From Kiritimatiellia bacterium (GTDB lineage: Bacteria; Verrucomicrobiota; Kiritimatiellia; UBA8416; SLMC01), in NCBI GenBank assembly GCA_007133745.1, contig SLMC01000448.1, positions 1 through 7,039 of the forward strand: 7,039 nt of DNA, written 5' to 3'. A model generated the notes under the pieces. The model made no database searches. It worked only from the letters and a program-made list of their open reading frames with translations, and was not told the DNA's origin. Numbering within the stretch: position 1 is the stretch's first letter; each line of letters starts with the position of its first letter. The position numbers and the translations under genes are program-made. Positions 6,190 through 7,039 of this stretch are shown here, piece after piece.

Positions 6190-6690
6190 TCAGGCTATTT
6201 CGAAGAACTTGCTGCCGGGAACATGGCAGATGGGACAGGTGTCCGGCACCCCGTTTTCGACAGTGTTGCCGCAGACCGGACACACGAAGATCTTGGCCGC
6301 AGGCAAATCGCCGCCCGTTTGGACCGCCTTCAGCGCCTTGCTGTAGAGGCCATGATGAATCTCTTCCACGGCCAGCGCGTTCTGGAAGGAATACTCCGCC
6401 TGTTTGTTGCCTTCCGCCTGCGCTTCGGCCACGAACTTCGGATACATGCTCTTGAATTCCTCGCCTTCGCCGGCGATAGCGGCGGCCAGATTCTCCGCCG
6501 TGCTCCCGATGCCGCCCATGACGCGCAGATGCGCATGCGCGTGAATCGTTTCGGCTTCGGCGGCGGCCCGGAACAGCTTGGCCACCTGCGGCAGGCTGTC
6601 GGCCTCGGCCTTTTTCGCGAACGCCAGATACTTTCGGTTCGCCTGGCTTTCCCCGGCAAACGCCTCCTGCAGATTGTCCATTGTTGCCAT
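6190..6690 (-). CDS. rbr: Rubrerythrin (peroxide-reducing di-iron protein)
   Basis: 166-residue cytoplasmic protein. A ferritin-like four-helix domain (about 1-130) carries the di-iron ligands: E14 in AGESQANRKY, the ExxH pair E47/H50 in AEAETIHAHAHL, acidic E75-E78 region, and E109/E110 with H112/H113 in VEEIHHGLY. A C-terminal rubredoxin-like [Fe(SCys)4] domain has CPVC (137-140) and CPIC (152-155), followed by KFFEI. Rubrerythrins reduce hydrogen peroxide with electrons from rubredoxin or NAD(P)H partners and protect anaerobes against oxygen exposure. Length is on the short side of the family but all parts are present. The ATG at 6690 has AAGGAGGAA about 8 bases upstream. It probably has its own promoter (6781-6753) and is separated from the DJ-1 run by 340 bases with a candidate terminator, so it is a neighbour and not clearly an operon member. 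Confidence 0.97.
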   Translation of the reverse strand: MATMDNLQEAFAGESQANRKYLAFAKKAEADSLPQVAKLFRAAAEAETIHAHAHLRVMGGIGSTAENLAAAIAGEGEEFKSMYPKFVAEAQAEGNKQAEYSFQNALAVEEIHHGLYSKALKAVQTGGDLPAAKIFVCPVCGNTVENGVPDTCPICHVPGSKFFEIA

Positions 6691-6732
6691 GCCGACTTCC
6701 TCCTTGGGTTATCGCTCCTCTTAAAACGAATC

Positions 6733-6740
6733 GTTCGAAC
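6733..6740. promoter_or_regulatory. Palindrome GTTCGAAC near the rubrerythrin transcription start, possible operator
   Basis: A perfect 8-base palindrome about 6-13 bases downstream of the predicted rubrerythrin start point, a position where a repressor could block transcription. It is embedded in related CGAA/TTCG repeats (6727-6740). It does not clearly match PerR, Fur or LexA boxes, and a short palindrome can arise by chance. Confidence 0.2.
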
Positions 6741-6752
6741 AAACGGACGAAA

Positions 6753-6781
6753 GATATAGCACAGCGCCATGCCGACGGCAA
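6753..6781 (-). promoter_or_regulatory. Sigma70-type promoter for rubrerythrin
   Basis: On the minus strand TTGCCG (6781-6776), a 17-base spacer and TATATC (6758-6753) make a reasonable -35/-10 pair (4 of 6 each). The predicted start near 6746 gives a leader of about 55 bases before the ATG at 6690. An 8-base palindrome, GTTCGAAC, lies just after the start point. Confidence 0.45.
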
Positions 6782-6900
6782 CTGTTTTGAGACATCTTTC
6801 CCCGGAAAAAATGCCGACCCGATGCCATGGCCAGACTCCATCGCTTTGGCGCCATCTGCATCGCCCTGCGGAACGAATGCAGCCGTTTTTTTCTTTATAT

Positions 6901-6920
6901 CATGGGAAAATCGCCCCATG
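6901..6920. repeat. Inverted repeat CATGGG / CCCATG
   Basis: CATGGG (6901-6906) and CCCATG (6915-6920) are perfect inverted copies around an 8-base spacer, upstream of the rubrerythrin promoter by about 120 bases. A seven-T run and AT-rich TTTATAT lie just left of it. It could be a protein-binding site or a hairpin belonging to a transcript outside the window; neither strand has a T run after it. Confidence 0.3.
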
Positions 6921-7039
6921 CCCAGCCGGTCGTCTCTAGATAGGGTATGGTCCTTGACGTCCTGAAGATTTGGCTTGCCTGATTGCGCCGGGCCAAGTAC
7001 AGTTATAGGATGAACTTGAAAATTAGCGTCCCATATTGC

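Larger units (their letters stand above)
6691..7039. other. Non-coding region upstream of rubrerythrin
   Basis: About 350 bases. Up to 6781 it holds the rubrerythrin promoter, leader and ribosome site. A weak plus-strand hairpin (CTGCAT 6856-6861 with ATGCAG 6877-6882) is followed by CCG and seven T (6886-6892). Next comes the CATGGG/CCCATG inverted repeat. The last 30 bases open a plus-strand reading frame at ATG 7010 that runs off the end. No convincing gene lies fully inside. Confidence 0.5.

Noticed and set aside
6856..6892. Plus-strand intrinsic terminator
   Set aside because: Stem of only 6 pairs with a 15-base loop, three bases before the T run, and no plus-strand gene to its left that it could serve.

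Overview
The window is a GC-rich bacterial chromosomal segment in which every convincing gene lies on the minus strand, so transcription runs from right to left. I see no rRNA, tRNA, CRISPR array, insertion sequence or phage gene. Rubrerythrin, a ferredoxin-nitroreductase fusion, two DJ-1/PfpI proteins and a lipoprotein with a formylglycine-generating-enzyme (FGE/SUMF1) fold suggest an anaerobic or oxygen-sensitive Gram-negative. Lineages rich in FGE-fold proteins (Planctomycetes/Verrucomicrobia/Lentisphaerae relatives, Hydrogenedentes) would fit, but this placement is inference and the window has no phylogenetic marker gene.

Layout, in order of transcription. (1) 7039-6691 is non-coding leader and contains a good sigma70-type promoter (6781-6753) for rubrerythrin. 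(2) Rubrerythrin occupies 6690-6190. (3) A gap of about 340 bases (6189-5850) holds a candidate intrinsic terminator (5986-5935) and, right behind it, a promoter with a perfect TTGACA -35 box (5925-5897). (4) A compact six-gene run follows: DJ-1/PfpI protein A (5849-5091), DJ-1/PfpI protein B (5072-4506), 2x[4Fe-4S] ferredoxin-nitroreductase (4465-3524), an acetolactate-synthase-like thiamine-diphosphate enzyme (3480-1822), a DUF2878-type six-helix membrane protein (1769-1209) and an FGE-fold lipoprotein (1225-89). Gaps are 18, 40, 43 and 52 bases, and the last pair overlaps by 17, so one transcript is likely. (5) Strong hairpins after the last stop codon (81-51 and 45-1) probably mark the 3' end of the mRNA.

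How the genes may work together is inference. DJ-1/PfpI proteins often act on reactive carbonyls (glyoxalase III or deglycase activity) or as stress chaperones. ThDP enzymes of this fold make or break C-C bonds next to carbonyls. Fe-S nitroreductases reduce organic substrates with electrons from ferredoxin, and rubrerythrin removes peroxide. Together they suggest a carbonyl and oxidative stress or 2-oxoacid/aldehyde conversion module, with the last two genes placing proteins in the envelope. The unusual point is the combination in one operon; no single gene is wholly new.
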